Notes under the pieces: generated by a model
The model's database searches: none
What the model was told of the DNA's origin: nothing
What the model saw: the letters and a program-made list of their open reading frames with translations, nothing else
Translations under genes and position numbers: made by a program
Shown here: positions 17,278 through 26,586 of the stretch, piece by piece
Position numbering within the stretch: the first letter of the stretch is position 1
Layout of the letters: each line of letters opens with the position of its first letter
Assembly (NCBI RefSeq): GCF_002101675.1
Contig: NZ_LQOY01000022.1
Span: forward strand, 1 to 64,000
Length of the DNA stretch: 64,000 nt
Direction: 5' to 3'
Source of the DNA: Mycobacterium gordonae
GTDB lineage: Bacteria > Actinomycetota > Actinomycetes > Mycobacteriales > Mycobacteriaceae

Positions 17278-18096
17278 CTACCGCTTGTTCACCGAGCCCG
17301 CATCAACGGGCAAGGTGACGCCGGTGATGTAGCGGGCCTGGTCGGACACCAGCCATGCCACGGCGTTGGCGATGTCCTCGGCTTGCAGGATCTGTACGGG
17401 CAGGGCGTTGCTCATGCCGGGCGCCCGGCCGGACGTGCTGACCAGATCGGCCAGCCAGGCGCGGATGAACTCGTTATTGATCATCGGCGTATCGACACCG
17501 GAGGGGTGCACCGAATTCACCCGGATATCATGGGGCGCAAGCAAGTTGGCGTACAAACGCATGAGCCCCACCAGCCCGTGTTTGGCGGCGGTATAGCCGA
17601 TCGATCCGGCGTCGGCGCTCCCGACACCGGCCAGCCCGGCGGCCGAACTGATCAGCACGATCGAACCGCCCTCGCCCTGCTCGATCATGGTCGGTGTCGA
17701 GACGTCGACGGTGTGGTAGGCGCCGGTCAGGTTGACGTCGATGACGTCGCGCCAGCCATCGGCCGACTGCATGGGGGCGATGCCGGCGTTGGCGATCACG
17801 ATGTCGAGCCGGCCGAACTCGTCGAGGCCGGCCTGCAATGCCGCCGCGAGCGAATCGCGGTCCCGGACGTCACCCTGCCTGGCCACGATGCGCCCGCCGG
17901 CGTCTTGCACGAGTTTGACGGTCTGTGCCAAATCCTCGGCGGTGCCCAGGGGGTAGGGCACGCTGGCGATCCGGCCGCACAGATCGACGGCGATCACGTC
18001 GGCGCCGTCGGCGGCCAGCCGTACCGCATAGGCGCGCCCCTGACCCCGCGCCGCGCCGGTGATGAAGGCCGTCTTGCCGTCCAGGGGCCGCGTCAT
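17278..18096 (-). CDS. Mycofactocin-type short-chain dehydrogenase/reductase
   Basis: This 272-residue SDR corresponds to Rv2750. The nucleotide-binding TGAARGQG is followed by a [10 protein letters not shown] segment, then NAG, then the catalytic YTAAK. The GQG motif and the inserted loop after the second strand are features of the mycofactocin-coupled SDR family, whose NAD is thought to be held tightly and recycled through mycofactocin. No mycofactocin genes lie in this window. Its ATG shares a base with the stop of the upstream monooxygenase-like gene (TGATG). Substrate unknown. Confidence 0.9.
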   Translation of the reverse strand: MTRPLDGKTAFITGAARGQGRAYAVRLAADGADVIAVDLCGRIASVPYPLGTAEDLAQTVKLVQDAGGRIVARQGDVRDRDSLAAALQAGLDEFGRLDIVIANAGIAPMQSADGWRDVIDVNLTGAYHTVDVSTPTMIEQGEGGSIVLISSAAGLAGVGSADAGSIGYTAAKHGLVGLMRLYANLLAPHDIRVNSVHPSGVDTPMINNEFIRAWLADLVSTSGRAPGMSNALPVQILQAEDIANAVAWLVSDQARYITGVTLPVDAGSVNKR

Positions 18097-18410
18097 CAGG
18101 CGCGAATTCGCCCTTTATCGGAGTCGCCGGCGGGAACTGGGGCCAGCATCTTGATGTCGGGTGCCCCGGCCAGGTGCTCGCCGACGGCGCCGAACATCTT
18201 GCCGACCGCGGGCGCGGTGCTGTGCGTCTTCAGCGCCTCCTCGTCGGCCCATTGCTCCACGAAGACGAAGGTCTCGCCGGACTGGTGCAGCGAGTACAGC
18301 TGACAGCCGGGCTCGCCGTGCACCTCTTCGACCGCGGTGGTGAGGATGTCGCGGACGGTGTCGACCGATTCCGGTTTCACGGTCAGCGTGGCGACGACGA
18401 CTACGGGCAT
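18096..18410 (-). CDS. Antibiotic biosynthesis monooxygenase (ABM)-domain protein
   Basis: ATG 18410 with AGGAGG upstream gives 104 residues, the length of Rv2749. The small ferredoxin-like ABM fold is seen as [15 protein letters not shown], then [10 protein letters not shown], then [16 protein letters not shown]. It is the first gene of a tight operon with the SDR and the methyltransferase. Members act as quinol oxygenases or small dimeric accessory proteins; the substrate here is unknown. Confidence 0.88.
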   Translation of the reverse strand: MPVVVVATLTVKPESVDTVRDILTTAVEEVHGEPGCQLYSLHQSGETFVFVEQWADEEALKTHSTAPAVGKMFGAVGEHLAGAPDIKMLAPVPAGDSDKGRIRA

Positions 18411-18490
18411 GCTGGGGCCTCCTGACGACTGTGGCGGGTGGGTGTGAGCACTGAAGGTCACCCTACCCACACCGACGGCGGCCGACGGTT

Positions 18491-20461
18491 TCAGCCGCCG
18501 CCTTGCTGCAGGCTCGCGGTGCGACTCAAACCCACCAGGTCGAGCACCACGGCTGCCGAGCTGCCCGAAGCCGCCACCAATGTGAACGGCCGCTGATGGG
18601 CGGCCAGCTGGTCGCGGGTCCTGAACAACGCCAGCACACCTCTGCTCGTCAGCAAGGTGACGTCGTCCAGGAGCACGGTCAAGCCGACGGTGCCGCCCTG
18701 TGCCGCGTCGGTGAGGTCAGCAATGAACTGGTCCGCGGTCAGCGCATCCACCGCGCCGGTCACCATCAGTGTCGCCTGGCCGGGTTCGTCGTGGCGCTGC
18801 GCGCGGTAGGAGTGCAGGGTAAGGAATGACCGGCTGCCGGCGGGGCTGCGGGTGGCGACCAGAGCGGGGCGAGACACCTTGTGCCGCAACGTGACTACGG
18901 TGCCGTTCTCGCCCGGCCCGGGTAGGCCGTCGTGGTTGATCGCGACCTCGTCGAGGAGCCGTTCCATCATCGCCAGGCCACGGCTCCGGCCGATGTCACC
19001 GAGGCCGGGAGTACGCCACTTTCCGTCGTCGCCAATGCACACTTCGGCAACGCCGCCTGACCCCAGTCGAGCGGTGACGCGCAACGGTCCGGGTGCACAG
19101 TCGGGATAGGCGTGTACGGCGACATTGGCGACGGCTTCGTTGACGGCCAGTTCCATTGCCAGCGTGGCCTCGTCGCTGATGTCGATCGCGGCCAGCCATG
19201 TCCGGATTCCATCGAGTGCTTCGATGATGCCGTTGTCGTCCGCGACCGTCGACACGGTCAGCTCGGCTGGGGGTGCGGCGACGAGCTGTACAGCCAGTGT
19301 CGTCACATCGTCGTCATAGCCAGTGCGAGTGAGCAATTCGACGGTCAGCTGACACGCACGAGCCGCCGGCGAAGCCGCCGCGCCGGTGGGCAGCACGCGG
19401 TTGGCGACGGCGTCGGCTGCCACTTGCGCCACCTCCGCGTAGCCTTCTGCCATGGTTCTGCCCGGACGCACGATAAGTCCATCCGAGTACAACAGGACCA
19501 CATCACCGGCCACCAGCGGTCTCCGGACGACGGTGTGATGATGGCCGACTCCCAGTGGCGCACTGCCGCTTTGGTGCAGAAACCGAGTGCGACCGTCGGT
19601 GCCGACCACGACCGGCGGCGGGTGCCCGCACAGGCAGTACTCCATATCCATTGTGCGAGGGTCGATTACGACGACGCCGATAGTGGCGGCCCGAAGTGGT
19701 CGCTTCTGTGCGGCGAACGCGTCGACGCGTGCGATGGCCGAACCCAGGTCCCCAGCCGTCGTCAGCGCGAGCTCCAGCGCGGCTCGCAGCTGCCCCATCG
19801 CCGCAGACGCGCCGACTCCGTGTCCCACCACGTCACCGACCACGAGTGCCATCCGGCCATCGTCGAGAGGTAGCGCGTCGAACCAGTCCCCGCCGGCCGC
19901 CTGGTCGCGTGACGCGGTCAGGTAGCGCGCGGCGATGTCGAGATGCGGCACCACGGGGAGCTCGATCGGCAACAGGGCCCGCTGCAATTCGTCGACGACA
20001 TCGCGGGTCGCCTCGTAGCGCCGTTGCGCTTCCGCCGCCCGTCGCCCGACGACGTCACGCTGCATCACCCGTTCGGTTACGTCGTTTGCGTATGCCAGCA
20101 CCCATTCCCGGTTGTCGGGGTGTGGGGTCACGACGAAGCTCAGCCACCGCTCCTCGACCTGGTTGGACGCCGGATGCTCCCAGTGCACGCGCCACTCGTG
20201 GCCGACCTCGGTCCGGCCGCTGGAGTAGACCCGTTCGATCACCGGATTCATCAGCTGGCCGTCCAGCTCCGGAAACACCTCCGAGACGGTGCGACCGATC
20301 ACGTCGTCCCTGCCGGCGACGTCGCGGAACGCGGCATTCGCGGCCACCAGACGCAATTCGGGGCCCTGCCAGCAACACGCCATCACGTTCATCGCCTCGA
20401 ACACCGACCGGACTACTGCCGCCTCACCGATCCGGCTGTCGAGATGCTCCCGTTCTGACAC
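18491..20461 (-). CDS. Four-domain sigma-factor regulator (PAS, PP2C phosphatase, HATPase kinase, STAS), Rv1364c/RsfP type
   Basis: The 656-residue product combines four modules: a PAS sensor at about 20-140; a SpoIIE/RsbU-type PP2C phosphatase at about 175-385, with AAGGDWFDA and VVGDVVGHG; an RsbW-like anti-sigma kinase at about 400-520, with the N-box ELAVNEAVANVAVHA; and a STAS domain at about 550-650. M. tuberculosis Rv1364c has the same order and size and acts on SigF control. In M. tuberculosis it is not in this neighbourhood, so this copy is moved or an extra paralogue. Start GTG 20461 has a GGTGGG upstream. It is a self-contained partner-switching unit. Confidence 0.9.
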   Translation of the reverse strand: MSEREHLDSRIGEAAVVRSVFEAMNVMACCWQGPELRLVAANAAFRDVAGRDDVIGRTVSEVFPELDGQLMNPVIERVYSSGRTEVGHEWRVHWEHPASNQVEERWLSFVVTPHPDNREWVLAYANDVTERVMQRDVVGRRAAEAQRRYEATRDVVDELQRALLPIELPVVPHLDIAARYLTASRDQAAGGDWFDALPLDDGRMALVVGDVVGHGVGASAAMGQLRAALELALTTAGDLGSAIARVDAFAAQKRPLRAATIGVVVIDPRTMDMEYCLCGHPPPVVVGTDGRTRFLHQSGSAPLGVGHHHTVVRRPLVAGDVVLLYSDGLIVRPGRTMAEGYAEVAQVAADAVANRVLPTGAAASPAARACQLTVELLTRTGYDDDVTTLAVQLVAAPPAELTVSTVADDNGIIEALDGIRTWLAAIDISDEATLAMELAVNEAVANVAVHAYPDCAPGPLRVTARLGSGGVAEVCIGDDGKWRTPGLGDIGRSRGLAMMERLLDEVAINHDGLPGPGENGTVVTLRHKVSRPALVATRSPAGSRSFLTLHSYRAQRHDEPGQATLMVTGAVDALTADQFIADLTDAAQGGTVGLTVLLDDVTLLTSRGVLALFRTRDQLAAHQRPFTLVAASGSSAAVVLDLVGLSRTASLQQGGG

Positions 20462-20566
20462 CCCACCACAATGCCTTCTGGGAGCGTCTGGCGTAACAGG
20501 ATGAGCACACGCCGATTAACCCTCCGTTACCAGTGTGGCGGGTGGTGCGGATGTTGTTGATGCGAC

Positions 20567-20572
20567 TACGCT
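20567..20572 (+). promoter_or_regulatory. Predicted -10 element of ftsK (leaderless type)
   Basis: TACGCT ends seven bases before ATG 20580, with no ribosome-binding site between. Confidence 0.45.
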
Positions 20573-20579
20573 TGCGGGC

Positions 20580-23123
20580 ATGGCCAGTAAGACCACCGCC
20601 CGCTCCGGAACACGAACGAGCAGGCCAGGGGCCACTTCGCGGGCCGGGGCCGCGAGTGGGCGATCGAGTGCGTCGCCCCGCGCACCCAAGAAGCGTCCGA
20701 GCAAGCCCGTCAAGCGGGTGAGCCGGCCTGCCAAACGTCGCAACCAGTCCTTGCTGGTGATGACCGGGCGCGCCTGCGGACGGGCGGCACGAGCCAGTTG
20801 GATGGTGGCCGCCAGAGGTACCGGGAGTGCGGCGCGGTCGATCGGCCAGGCCCGCCACATCGAGCCGGGACATCGCCGCGACGGAATCGCGTTTGCACTG
20901 CTGGGCGTAGCCGTGATCATCGCTGCCAGTTCGTGGTTCAACGCCGCCCGGCCGGTGGGGGCGTGGGTCGACGCGGGCTTGCGGCTGTTCGTCGGATCCG
21001 CGGTCGTGCTGCTGCCGTTGGCCGCCGCCGCCGCGGCGATAGTGCTGATGCGCACGGAGTCCAACCACGACGCCAGGCCACGGCTGATCCTCGGCTCGAG
21101 TCTGATCGCGCTGTCGTTTCTCGGGTTACGCCATCTCTGGTCCGGCTCCCCGGAAGATCCCGAATTGCGCAAGCGGGCAGCAGGTTTCATCGGCTTCGCG
21201 ATCGGTGGGCCCCTCTCGGACGGGTTGACGGCGTGGATTGCGGCGCCGCTGCTGTTCATCTGCGCCCTGTTCGGCATGTTGTTGCTGGCCGGCATCACCA
21301 TCCGGGAGGTGCCGGACGCTCTACGAAACATGTTCGGCACCAGGCTGTTTGACCGGGAGTACGACAACGACGACGAGTACGAGGACTTCGCCGGTGACGA
21401 CGCGGACACCGTCGAGGTCGCTCCGGCCGAGGATTTCTCGGACGGCTACTTCGACGAAGCCCCGCTGCGCCCCGAGGACGAACCGAAGCCCTGGCCGTCG
21501 GCGTCGGACGCCGCCGAACCCATCGCCGACGAGACGCCGACCATCCCGGAGCCCAAGACCCGCCGGCGCGGAGCCAAAGCGGAGAAGCGTGACACCCCGG
21601 TGCTCGACCGGGTGGTCGAAGGTCCTTACACGCTGCCGTCGCTGGACCTGCTGGTGGCGGGCGAGCCTCCCAAGAAGCGCAGTGCGGCGAACACGCACAT
21701 GGCCGGTGCGATCGGCGAGGTGCTCACCCAGTTCAAGGTCGATGCCGCGGTCACCGGTTGCACCCGCGGCCCCACCGTCACCCGCTACGAAGTCGAGCTG
21801 GGACCGGGCGTCAAGGTGGAGAAGATCACCGCGCTGCAGAAGAACATCGCCTACGCGGTGGCCACCGAGAGCGTGCGGATGCTGGCCCCGATTCCGGGAA
21901 AGTCCGCCGTCGGCATCGAGGTGCCCAACACCGACCGCGAGATGGTGCGACTGGCCGACGTGCTCACTGCGCCGTCGACCCGCCGGGACCACCACCCGCT
22001 GGTGATCGGGCTGGGCAAGGACATCGAGGGCGACTTCATCTCGGCCAACCTGGCCAAGATGCCGCACCTGCTGGTGGCCGGCTCCACCGGATCCGGCAAG
22101 TCCAGCTTCGTCAACTCCATGCTGGTGTCGCTGCTGACCCGGGCCACCCCCGAAGAGGTCAGGATGATCCTGATCGACCCGAAAATGGTGGAACTGACGC
22201 CGTATGAGGGCATTCCGCACCTGATCACGCCGATCATCACCCAGCCCAAGAAGGCGGCGGCGGCGCTGACCTGGCTGGTCGAGGAGATGGAACAGCGCTA
22301 CCAGGACATGCAGGCCTCGCGGGTGCGCCACATCGACGACTTCAACGCCAAGGTGCGCTCGGGTGAGATTACGACTCCGCTGGGCAGCCAGCGGGTGTAC
22401 CGGCCGTACCCCTACGTGCTGGCGATCGTCGACGAGCTGGCTGACTTGATGATGACCGCGCCGCGCGACGTCGAGGACGCCATCGTGCGGATCACCCAGA
22501 AGGCGCGAGCAGCCGGCATTCACCTGGTGCTGGCCACCCAGCGGCCCTCGGTCGATGTGGTGACCGGTCTGATCAAGACCAACGTGCCCTCCCGGCTGGC
22601 GTTCGCGACGTCATCGCTGACCGACAGCCGGGTGATCCTGGATCAGGCCGGCGCGGAGAAGCTGATCGGCATGGGCGACGGCCTGTTCCTGCCGATGGGT
22701 GCGAGCAAGCCGATCCGGCTGCAGGGTGCCTACATCACCGACGAGGAGATCCAGGCCGTCGTCGCCGCCTGCAAGGACCAGGCCGAACCCGAGTACACCG
22801 AAGGCGTCACCACTGCCAAGCCCAGCGGTGAGCGCGCCGACGTCGACCCCGACATCGGCGACGACATGGAGGTGTTCTTGCAGGCTGTCGAGCTGGTGGT
22901 GTCCAGCCAGTTCGGTTCGACCTCGATGCTGCAGCGCAAGCTGCGGGTCGGCTTTGCCAAGGCCGGCCGGTTGATGGACCTGATGGAAACCCGCGGCATC
23001 GTCGGCCCGTCCGAGGGGTCCAAGGCGCGCGAGGTGCTGGTCAAGCCCGACGAGCTGGCCGGGACGCTGGCGCTGATTCGGGGTGGCAGCGGCGCCGACG
23101 GCAGCGACGCCGACGAGGACTAG
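20580..23123 (+). CDS. ftsK: DNA translocase FtsK
   Basis: FtsK anchors at the division septum and pumps chromosome dimers toward XerCD at dif. ATG 20580 gives 847 residues starting MASKTTARSG, as in Rv2748c. A basic Ser/Ala-rich N-terminus leads to four hydrophobic membrane segments at about 100-250, an acidic Asp/Glu/Pro linker at about 255-345, the motor domain with Walker A GSTGSGKS and the DELADLM Walker B, and the C-terminal winged-helix gamma domain (SSQFGSTSMLQRKLRVGF). A strong hairpin follows its stop. Confidence 0.97.
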   Translation: MASKTTARSGTRTSRPGATSRAGAASGRSSASPRAPKKRPSKPVKRVSRPAKRRNQSLLVMTGRACGRAARASWMVAARGTGSAARSIGQARHIEPGHRRDGIAFALLGVAVIIAASSWFNAARPVGAWVDAGLRLFVGSAVVLLPLAAAAAAIVLMRTESNHDARPRLILGSSLIALSFLGLRHLWSGSPEDPELRKRAAGFIGFAIGGPLSDGLTAWIAAPLLFICALFGMLLLAGITIREVPDALRNMFGTRLFDREYDNDDEYEDFAGDDADTVEVAPAEDFSDGYFDEAPLRPEDEPKPWPSASDAAEPIADETPTIPEPKTRRRGAKAEKRDTPVLDRVVEGPYTLPSLDLLVAGEPPKKRSAANTHMAGAIGEVLTQFKVDAAVTGCTRGPTVTRYEVELGPGVKVEKITALQKNIAYAVATESVRMLAPIPGKSAVGIEVPNTDREMVRLADVLTAPSTRRDHHPLVIGLGKDIEGDFISANLAKMPHLLVAGSTGSGKSSFVNSMLVSLLTRATPEEVRMILIDPKMVELTPYEGIPHLITPIITQPKKAAAALTWLVEEMEQRYQDMQASRVRHIDDFNAKVRSGEITTPLGSQRVYRPYPYVLAIVDELADLMMTAPRDVEDAIVRITQKARAAGIHLVLATQRPSVDVVTGLIKTNVPSRLAFATSSLTDSRVILDQAGAEKLIGMGDGLFLPMGASKPIRLQGAYITDEEIQAVVAACKDQAEPEYTEGVTTAKPSGERADVDPDIGDDMEVFLQAVELVVSSQFGSTSMLQRKLRVGFAKAGRLMDLMETRGIVGPSEGSKAREVLVKPDELAGTLALIRGGSGADGSDADED

Positions 23124-23127
23124 GCGG

Positions 23128-23187
23128 GCGAGCAGACACAAAAGGCCCCCGGAGCGTTCGCTCCACGGGGCTTTTGTGTCTGCTCGC
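23128..23187. terminator. Bidirectional terminator between ftsK and argA
   Basis: GCGAGCAGACACAAAAG at 23128-23144 is exactly complementary to 23171-23187. A GC-rich inner part (GGAGCG-TTCG-CTCC region) closes the loop. The A-run and T-run flanking the core serve both strands, and it sits between convergent stops. Confidence 0.92.
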
Positions 23188-23192
23188 GCCCC

Positions 23193-23717
23193 TTACAGGA
23201 CCAGCAGCATCCGGGAGTTGCCCAGGATGTTGGGCTTGACGTAGCTCAGATCCAGGAATTCCGCGACACCGATGTCATAGGAGCGGCACATCTCCTCGAA
23301 CACCTCGGCGGTCACCGGAGTGCCCTCGATCTCGGTGAATCCATGCTTGCCGAAGAATTCGGTCTCGAACGTCAACACGAACAGGCGCTCGAGCTCCAGC
23401 TCCCGGGCCACCTCGAGCAACCGGTTGACGATGGCGTGGCCCACGCCGTGGCCGGTCAGATCCGGATGGACCGCGACCGTGCGGATTTCGCCCAGATCGG
23501 CCCACAGCACGTGCAATGCGCCACAACCGACCACTTTGCCGGGCGTTTCCGGGTCCTCGGCCACCCAGAATTCCTGAATGGCCTCGTACAGCGTGACGAG
23601 ATTCTTCTCCAGCAGGATCTTCCCGGCATAGGTGTCCACGAGTTGCTTGATCGCGGGGACGTCAGACGTGCGCGCTCGCCGAACCACCGGCCGGTAATCC
23701 CGTCGACTTTCGGTCAC
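23193..23717 (-). CDS. argA: N-acetylglutamate synthase ArgA (GNAT type)
   Basis: The 174-residue length and sequence match Rv2747, a short GNAT enzyme that acetylates glutamate (or glutamine) to start arginine synthesis. The acetyl-CoA-binding segment is TVAVHPDLTGHGVGHAI, preceded by the strand LGEIR. The C-terminus is SYVKPNILGNSRMLLVL. The start is GTG 23717, with a leaderless-type -10 at 23724-23729. It is convergent with ftsK and divergent from pgsA3. Confidence 0.95.
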   Translation of the reverse strand: MTESRRDYRPVVRRARTSDVPAIKQLVDTYAGKILLEKNLVTLYEAIQEFWVAEDPETPGKVVGCGALHVLWADLGEIRTVAVHPDLTGHGVGHAIVNRLLEVARELELERLFVLTFETEFFGKHGFTEIEGTPVTAEVFEEMCRSYDIGVAEFLDLSYVKPNILGNSRMLLVL

Positions 23718-23723
23718 GGGGAA

Positions 23724-23729
23724 ACAGTA
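23724..23729 (-). promoter_or_regulatory. Predicted -10 element of argA (leaderless type)
   Basis: On the minus strand TACTGT is followed by six bases and then the GTG start. Confidence 0.55.
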
Positions 23730-23763
23730 TCGACATCGCTGAACAGATGAGCTGGCCAGCCGT

Positions 23764-23769
23764 TATTCT
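23764..23769 (+). promoter_or_regulatory. Predicted -10 element of pgsA3 (leaderless type)
   Basis: TATTCT is followed by six bases (GAGGCC) and the GTG start at 23776. Confidence 0.55.
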
Positions 23770-23775
23770 GAGGCC

Positions 23776-24372
23776 GTGTCGGGGCAACCGCAGGCGGGTC
23801 AGGCAGCGGGTCAGGCCCGCATCGCGAATCTGGCGAACGTCCTCACCCTGGTGCGGTTGCTGCTCGTCCCGATCTTCCTGTACGCGCTGTTCTACGGCGA
23901 CGGACACCACTCGTGGGCGCGCGTGGTGGCGTGGGCGATTTTTGCGGTGGCCGTCATCACCGATCGGTTCGACGGCCTGCTCGCCCGCAATTACGGCATG
24001 GCGACCGAATTCGGCGCCTTCGTCGACCCGATCGCGGACAAGACGCTGATCGGGGCGGCGCTCATCGGGCTTTCCATGCTCGGTGACCTGCCGTGGTGGG
24101 TGACGGTGCTGATCCTGAGCCGCGAAGTGGCGATCACGGTGTTGCGGCTGGCGGTCATTCGCCGCGGTGTCATTCCGGCCAGCTGGGGCGGAAAGCTCAA
24201 GACCGTGGTGCAGGCGGTGGCGATCGGCTTATTCGTGCTGCCGCTGTCCGGGGTGTTGCACACCGCTGCCGTGGTGGTGATGGGGCTGGCGATTCTGCTC
24301 ACCGTCATCACGGGCATCGATTACGTCGCGTCGACGGTCCGAGAAATTCGCCGAACCAAACGCGCCGCCTAG
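23776..24372 (+). CDS. pgsA3: CDP-alcohol phosphatidyltransferase PgsA3
   Basis: This 198-residue integral membrane enzyme corresponds to Rv2746c. The CDP-OH-P signature D-G-x2-A-R-x8-G-x3-D-x3-D is complete (DGLLARNYGM through FVDPIAD). About five hydrophobic segments follow the family pattern. It likely makes phosphatidylglycerol phosphate or a related anionic phospholipid. The next promoter begins within its stop codon, so clgR expression can be independent. Confidence 0.94.
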   Translation: MSGQPQAGQAAGQARIANLANVLTLVRLLLVPIFLYALFYGDGHHSWARVVAWAIFAVAVITDRFDGLLARNYGMATEFGAFVDPIADKTLIGAALIGLSMLGDLPWWVTVLILSREVAITVLRLAVIRRGVIPASWGGKLKTVVQAVAIGLFVLPLSGVLHTAAVVVMGLAILLTVITGIDYVASTVREIRRTKRAA

Positions 24373-24399
24373 GGAACCATTGCAGCCATCTTCTGCGTT
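24372..24399 (+). promoter_or_regulatory. SigE-type promoter of the clgR-pspA-pspM operon
   Basis: GGGAACC (24372-24378), a 17-base spacer and CGTT (24396-24399) match the consensus for SigE/SigH-type sigma factors. In M. tuberculosis clgR is known to be driven by SigE under surface stress. The -35 region overlaps the last base of pgsA3. Confidence 0.8.
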
Positions 24400-24449
24400 C
24401 ACCTGAAGTCCCATGATTTCTTGGGGATGACTGGACGAAGGGGAGCGCG

Positions 24450-24764
24450 ATGGCGGCACTAGTGCGCGAGGTGGTTGGCGACGTGCTGCGGGGGGCCCGG
24501 ACATCGCAGGGTCGGACGCTACGCGAGGTGTCCGATTCGGCGCGGGTGAGCCTCGGGTACTTGTCGGAGATCGAGCGCGGACGCAAAGAGCCGTCCAGTG
24601 AGTTGCTCACCGCGATTTGCGACGCCTTACGGGTTCCCTTGTCGCAGGTTCTCATTGATGCGGGCGAAAGAATGGCCCGTGAAGAACGCGCCAGCCGCGC
24701 CGCATCCATCGATGCCAGCATCAAGGTCGTCATCCCTCCGGTGGTTTCTCTGGCTGTGGCGTGA
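24450..24764 (+). CDS. clgR: Transcriptional activator ClgR
   Basis: This 104-residue XRE-type regulator activates Clp protease genes and the psp genes. The helix-turn-helix covers about 20-75 ([20 protein letters not shown], then [16 protein letters not shown]). The C-terminus ends in hydrophobic VVSLAVA, as in ClgR proteins whose tails are Clp substrates. ATG 24450 has a GGGGAG site. It is the first gene of the envelope-stress operon and corresponds to Rv2745c. Confidence 0.95.
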   Translation: MAALVREVVGDVLRGARTSQGRTLREVSDSARVSLGYLSEIERGRKEPSSELLTAICDALRVPLSQVLIDAGERMAREERASRAASIDASIKVVIPPVVSLAVA

Positions 24765-24768
24765 GCGC

Positions 24769-24784
24769 CGCGGGTAGACCCGCG
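24769..24784 (+). other. Hairpin between clgR and pspA
   Basis: CGCGGGT-AG-ACCCGCG forms a 7-bp stem just after the clgR stop and 116 bases before pspA. It could attenuate read-through or protect one end of the mRNA. No T-run follows. Confidence 0.4.
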
Positions 24785-24899
24785 TGCGCCAGATATGCAC
24801 CATGGGTGGGGCGATGGGAGCAGACCCACTAAATTGAGCGGCAGGGTAAGTGTTGCGGCCCATCCGGCATACAAGAAGAAGCGAAGGCGGAGCTAACTG

Positions 24900-25718
24900 A
24901 TGGCCAATCCGTTCGTCAAAGCGTGGAAATACCTCATGGCGCTGTTCAACTCCAAGATCGACGAGCACGCCGACCCCAAAGTTCAGATCCAGCAAGCCAT
25001 CGAAGAGGCGCAGCGCACCCACCAGGCGCTGACCCAGCAGGCCGCGCAGGTGATCGGCAACCAGCGTCAACTGGAGATGCGCCTCAACCGGCAGCTCGCC
25101 GACATCGAGAAGCTGCAGGTCAACGTGCGTCAAGCGCTCACCCTGGCCGACCAGGCCGTCGCAAACGGAGACGCCGCAAAGGCCACCGAGTACAACAACG
25201 CCGCCGAGGCGTTCGCGGCGCAGCTGGTGACCGCCGAGCAGAGCGTCGAAGACCTCAAGACGTTGCACGACCAGGCGCTGCAGGCGGCTGGTCAGGCCAA
25301 GAAGGCCGTCGAACGCAACGCGATGGTGCTGCAGCAGAAGATCGCCGAGCGCACCAAGCTGCTCAGCCAGCTCGAGCAGGCGAAGATGCAGGAGCAGGTC
25401 AGCGCCTCCCTGCGATCGATGAGCGATCTCGCCGCGCCCGGCAACACGCCCAGCCTCGACGAGGTGCGCGACAAGATCGAACGGCGCTACGCCAACGCGA
25501 TCGGCTCCGCCGAGCTGGCGCAGAGTTCGGTGCAAGGCCGCATGCTCGAGGTTGAGCAGGCCGGGGTGCAGATGGCCGGGCACTCCCGGTTGGAGCAGAT
25601 TCGCGCCTCGATGCGTGGCGAGGCTCTGCCCGCTGGCGGTGCGGCACCCGGTGTCACCCCGGCGACGCCGGCCGCCGAGCCCGGCCGAGCCGTGCCCGAT
25701 AAGCCGTTCGGTCAGTAA
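24900..25718 (+). CDS. pspA: Phage shock protein A homologue (35 kDa antigen)
   Basis: PspA/Vipp1 proteins coat damaged inner membrane. This 272-residue product corresponds to Rv2744c. The PspA signature starts [20 protein letters not shown], followed by a long coiled coil to about residue 215. The C-terminal 45 residues are Ala/Pro/Gly-rich, a mycobacterial feature. GCGGAG lies eight bases before the ATG. In M. tuberculosis PspA binds ClgR and holds it inactive, which fits the shared operon. Confidence 0.96.
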   Translation: MANPFVKAWKYLMALFNSKIDEHADPKVQIQQAIEEAQRTHQALTQQAAQVIGNQRQLEMRLNRQLADIEKLQVNVRQALTLADQAVANGDAAKATEYNNAAEAFAAQLVTAEQSVEDLKTLHDQALQAAGQAKKAVERNAMVLQQKIAERTKLLSQLEQAKMQEQVSASLRSMSDLAAPGNTPSLDEVRDKIERRYANAIGSAELAQSSVQGRMLEVEQAGVQMAGHSRLEQIRASMRGEALPAGGAAPGVTPATPAAEPGRAVPDKPFGQ

Positions 25719-25729
25719 GGGACGAGCCG

Positions 25730-26545
25730 ATGGCGGCCAAGTCGAAGCAGCGGGGCCTGTGGCGCGGGTTGCTGCAGCGCGGATTTGACACCGCCGCGGA
25801 CCTGACCGACCTGGTTGCCCGCAGGATCAGCGCAGCAAGCGATCCCCGAGCGCGCCAGCTGCGCCGGCGCCGCCGCGCCCTGCGGTGGGCCTGGATCTTC
25901 ACCGCCGGCGTCGTGTTCTGGGGCCTGCTGACCGCGGTGCTGGCGGCGTGGGGATGGTTCGCGCTGCTGCTGCAGATCACCGGCGCCGTCGCGGTCGTGA
26001 TGGTGATCCCGGCGACCCTGTTGTTCTTCCGTTACTACTGGCTGAGGGCGGAGCCGCTGCCGGCGCAACGGCCGACGGCTCCGCGTCGGCTGCCGCCGCC
26101 CGGTTCGGCCGCCCGGCCCGCGATGTATGCCCTGGGTGCCTCCGAACGGGGGTTCTTCTCGCTGCTGGGCGTGATCGAGCGGGGCGCGATGTTGCCGCCC
26201 GATGAGATCACTGACCTGACCGACGCGGCGAAGCGGACCTCGGCCGCTATGGCGTCGACCGCTGCCGAGGTGGTGTCGATGGAACGGGCCGCGCACAATG
26301 CCGAAGGGTCGCGGCAGTACCTGGTGCCGACGATCAACGCCTACACCGCGCAGCTCGGTGCGGGCGTGCGTCAGTACAACGAAATGGTCACCGCCGCAGC
26401 CCAATTGGTGTCGTCCGCCAACGGCGAAGGGGCAGCCAACCTGTCGCAGCAGCGCTACCGCGACGAGTTGGTCGGCGCGACCGATCGGCTGCTGAGCTGG
26501 GCGCAGGCGTTCGACGAGCTCGGCGGGTTGCCGAAAGCGATCTGA
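25730..26545 (+). CDS. Membrane partner of PspA (PspM, Rv2743c type)
   Basis: The product has 271 residues. A basic N-terminus is followed by two adjacent hydrophobic segments at about 52-105 (WAWIFTAGVVFWGLLTAVLA and the next), then a soluble, mostly helical part that probably faces the cytoplasm. It begins 11 bases after pspA. In M. tuberculosis PspM recruits PspA to the membrane. The gene that normally follows, Rv2742c, is missing here: only 41 bases separate this stop from the end of PE_PGRS47. Confidence 0.9.
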   Translation: MAAKSKQRGLWRGLLQRGFDTAADLTDLVARRISAASDPRARQLRRRRRALRWAWIFTAGVVFWGLLTAVLAAWGWFALLLQITGAVAVVMVIPATLLFFRYYWLRAEPLPAQRPTAPRRLPPPGSAARPAMYALGASERGFFSLLGVIERGAMLPPDEITDLTDAAKRTSAAMASTAAEVVSMERAAHNAEGSRQYLVPTINAYTAQLGAGVRQYNEMVTAAAQLVSSANGEGAANLSQQRYRDELVGATDRLLSWAQAFDELGGLPKAI

Positions 26546-26586
26546 GGGCCGCTACCGAGCGGAGTGGGCCTCTGCATGCGCGCCGG

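Noticed and set aside
16786..18303. A 505-codon plus-strand frame over the methyltransferase, SDR and ABM genes
   Set aside because: The minus-strand genes have clear family motifs and good ribosome-binding sites; the plus frame has neither.
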